A DNA stretch of 29,354 bases from Acidimicrobiaceae bacterium (GTDB lineage: Bacteria; Actinomycetota; Acidimicrobiia; Acidimicrobiales; MedAcidi-G1). The first letter of the stretch is position 1. Every line of letters begins with the position of its first letter. Below, piece by piece: positions 28,183 to 29,354 of the stretch. The stretch covers positions 1 to 29,354 of the forward strand of contig DPMC01000304.1 in the NCBI GenBank assembly GCA_003541675.1, in the 5' to 3' direction. Position numbers and translations under genes: made by a program. The notes below the pieces were generated by a model, which ran no database searches, was not told the DNA's origin, and saw only the letters and a program-made list of their open reading frames with translations.

Positions 28183-29354
28183 ATGGCTGAAGCCGTCATC
28201 GTCGCCACCAGTCGCACCGCCATCGGGCGGGCCGGAAAGGGCGGCCTCGTCGAGGCCCGTCCCGACGACCTGTCCGCCTTCATCATCGACGACGTGCTCT
28301 CCAAGGTGCCCGCACTGCCTCGTGACCAGATTGAGGACGTCATGTGGGGTACCGCCCAGCCGGGCGGCGAGCAGGGCTACAACCTGGGTCGGGTGGCCAG
28401 CCTGCTGGCCGGCCTTGACGCGCCGGGCACCACCGTGAACCGTTACTGCTCATCGTCGCTCCAGACGATCCGCATGGCTGCGCATGCCATCCGGGCCGGC
28501 GAGGGTGACGCCTTCGTCTCCGGTGGCGTGGAGTGCGTCAGCCGATTCCAGTTCGGTGCTGCGGACACCGGCTCCCACAACGCCCGCTTCGCCGACGCCG
28601 AAGCCCGCACCGCGGGTCGAACTGGTGAGGGCACGGGCGCCTGGGCCGATCCCGACGGTTTGCCCGACATCTACATCGCCATGGGCCAGACGGCTGAGAA
28701 CGTGGCCGAGCACAAGGGCGTATCCCGTCAGGCCCAGGACGAGTGGGGCGTCCGTTCCCAGAACCGCGCCGAGGCCGCTCAGGTCCGCGGCTTCTTCGAA
28801 CGGGAAATCACGCCCTACACCCTGCCCGATGGCTCGGTGTTCAGCTCCGACGACGGCATCCGTGCCGGCACCACCTACGAGAAGGTGTCCCAACTCTCGC
28901 CGGTGTTCCGTCCCGACGGTACCGTCACGGCTGGCAACGCCTGTCCGCTCAACGACGGCGCCGCTGCGGTGGTCGTCATGAGCGACACCCGGGCTGCCGA
29001 GTTGGGCATCAAGCCCTTGGCCCGCATCATTTCGTCCGGCGTGTCGGCTCTCAGCCCTGAGATCATGGGCCTCGGCCCCATCGAGGCCATCCGTCAAGCC
29101 CTCGGCCGGGCCGGCATGACCGCCGACGACATCGACCTGTTCGAGATCAACGAGGCCTTCGCGGCTCAGGTCCTGCCGTCGGCCGACGAGGTCGGTATCG
29201 ACCTGGACAAGCTGAACGTGAACGGTGGGGCCATTGCCCTGGGCCATCCGTTCGGCATGACCGGTGCCCGCATCATGACCACGCTGCTCAACGGCCTCGA
29301 GGACTCCGACAAGGAGTTCGGCGTCGAGTCCATGTGCGTGGGCGGCGGCCAGGG
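28183..29354 (+). CDS. Acetyl-CoA acetyltransferase / 3-ketoacyl-CoA thiolase, 3' end outside window
   Basis: A thiolase that cleaves 3-ketoacyl-CoA or condenses two acyl-CoAs. From ATG 28183 (AGGAG 8 nt upstream) the frame reads [20 protein letters not shown], with the nucleophile Cys89 in NRYCSSSLQ, the block [24 protein letters not shown] with the catalytic His, and CVGGGQG with the second Cys at the very edge, so only about ten residues are missing. The sequence is of the general acetyl-CoA C-acetyltransferase type rather than clearly FadA5 or FadA6. It would provide the thiolytic step for acyl-CoA products of the rest of the window. Confidence 0.95.
   Translation, partial: MAEAVIVATSRTAIGRAGKGGLVEARPDDLSAFIIDDVLSKVPALPRDQIEDVMWGTAQPGGEQGYNLGRVASLLAGLDAPGTTVNRYCSSSLQTIRMAAHAIRAGEGDAFVSGGVECVSRFQFGAADTGSHNARFADAEARTAGRTGEGTGAWADPDGLPDIYIAMGQTAENVAEHKGVSRQAQDEWGVRSQNRAEAAQVRGFFEREITPYTLPDGSVFSSDDGIRAGTTYEKVSQLSPVFRPDGTVTAGNACPLNDGAAAVVVMSDTRAAELGIKPLARIISSGVSALSPEIMGLGPIEAIRQALGRAGMTADDIDLFEINEAFAAQVLPSADEVGIDLDKLNVNGGAIALGHPFGMTGARIMTTLLNGLEDSDKEFGVESMCVGGGQ

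Noticed and set aside
1..29354. CRISPR arrays, tRNA/rRNA genes, insertion sequences, attachment sites, replication origin
   Set aside because: I scanned for regular repeats with spacers, tRNA-like cloverleaf ends and transposase or integrase motifs and saw none; a covariance-model search would be needed to exclude small RNAs.

Overview
The window is GC-rich, densely packed bacterial DNA, best explained as a chromosome segment of an actinobacterium. The taxonomic evidence is a WhiB iron-sulphur regulator, a steroid ring-degradation set of the mycobacterial kind (IpdA, IpdB, IpdC, IpdF, a FadE30-like acyl-CoA dehydrogenase, a CYP125/CYP124/CYP142-type P450) and many starts preceded at 6-8 nt by a TANNNT box, as in leaderless transcripts. 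A marine or freshwater Acidimicrobiia-type organism would fit, but that is inference. I saw no rRNA, tRNA, CRISPR array, transposase or phage gene.

Layout. 1-9145 is a steroid C/D-ring and acyl-CoA catabolic block. A leftward operon ipdA-ipdB-ipdC-fadE runs off the left edge. Divergent from it are an SDR and a small SET-domain methyltransferase, then a metallo-beta-lactamase-fold hydrolase. Three further leftward SDRs follow, one of them IpdF. 9233-13076 holds a small unknown protein, an epimerase-like reductase, a P450, a SnoaL-like protein and another SDR. 13196-15138 is a CaiB/BaiF CoA-transferase overlapping a NUDIX hydrolase. 15235-20437 holds a P-type cation ATPase, glutamate dehydrogenase and a tandem pair of SDRs, the first of which has lost its catalytic Tyr and Lys. 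20481-23901 contains whiB, a MaoC-type hydratase resembling mesaconyl-C1-CoA hydratase (Mch), a convergent mesaconyl-CoA C1-C4 CoA-transferase (Mct) and a peroxiredoxin read through an in-frame TGA. 24024 to the right edge contains an aldehyde dehydrogenase, a D-aminoacylase-type amidohydrolase, an O-methyltransferase and a thiolase running off the edge.

How they fit together. Steroid rings are taken through IpdF, FadE and IpdABC to acetyl-CoA and propionyl-CoA. The Mct and Mch-like genes belong to the glyoxylate/propionyl-CoA half of the 3-hydroxypropionate bicycle and could assimilate that propionyl-CoA. A perfect 15-bp odd palindrome, CTGACGGTCCGTCAG, occurs at three promoters: ipdA/SDR, SDR-ipdF and aldehyde dehydrogenase/amidohydrolase. 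It looks like the operator of one repressor encoded outside the window.

The most notable item is the peroxiredoxin at 23452-23901 (minus strand). Its peroxidatic position is a TGA codon in a TPG-U-T motif, followed by a hairpin of bacterial SECIS geometry, and the protein has no cysteine. It appears to be a selenoprotein.
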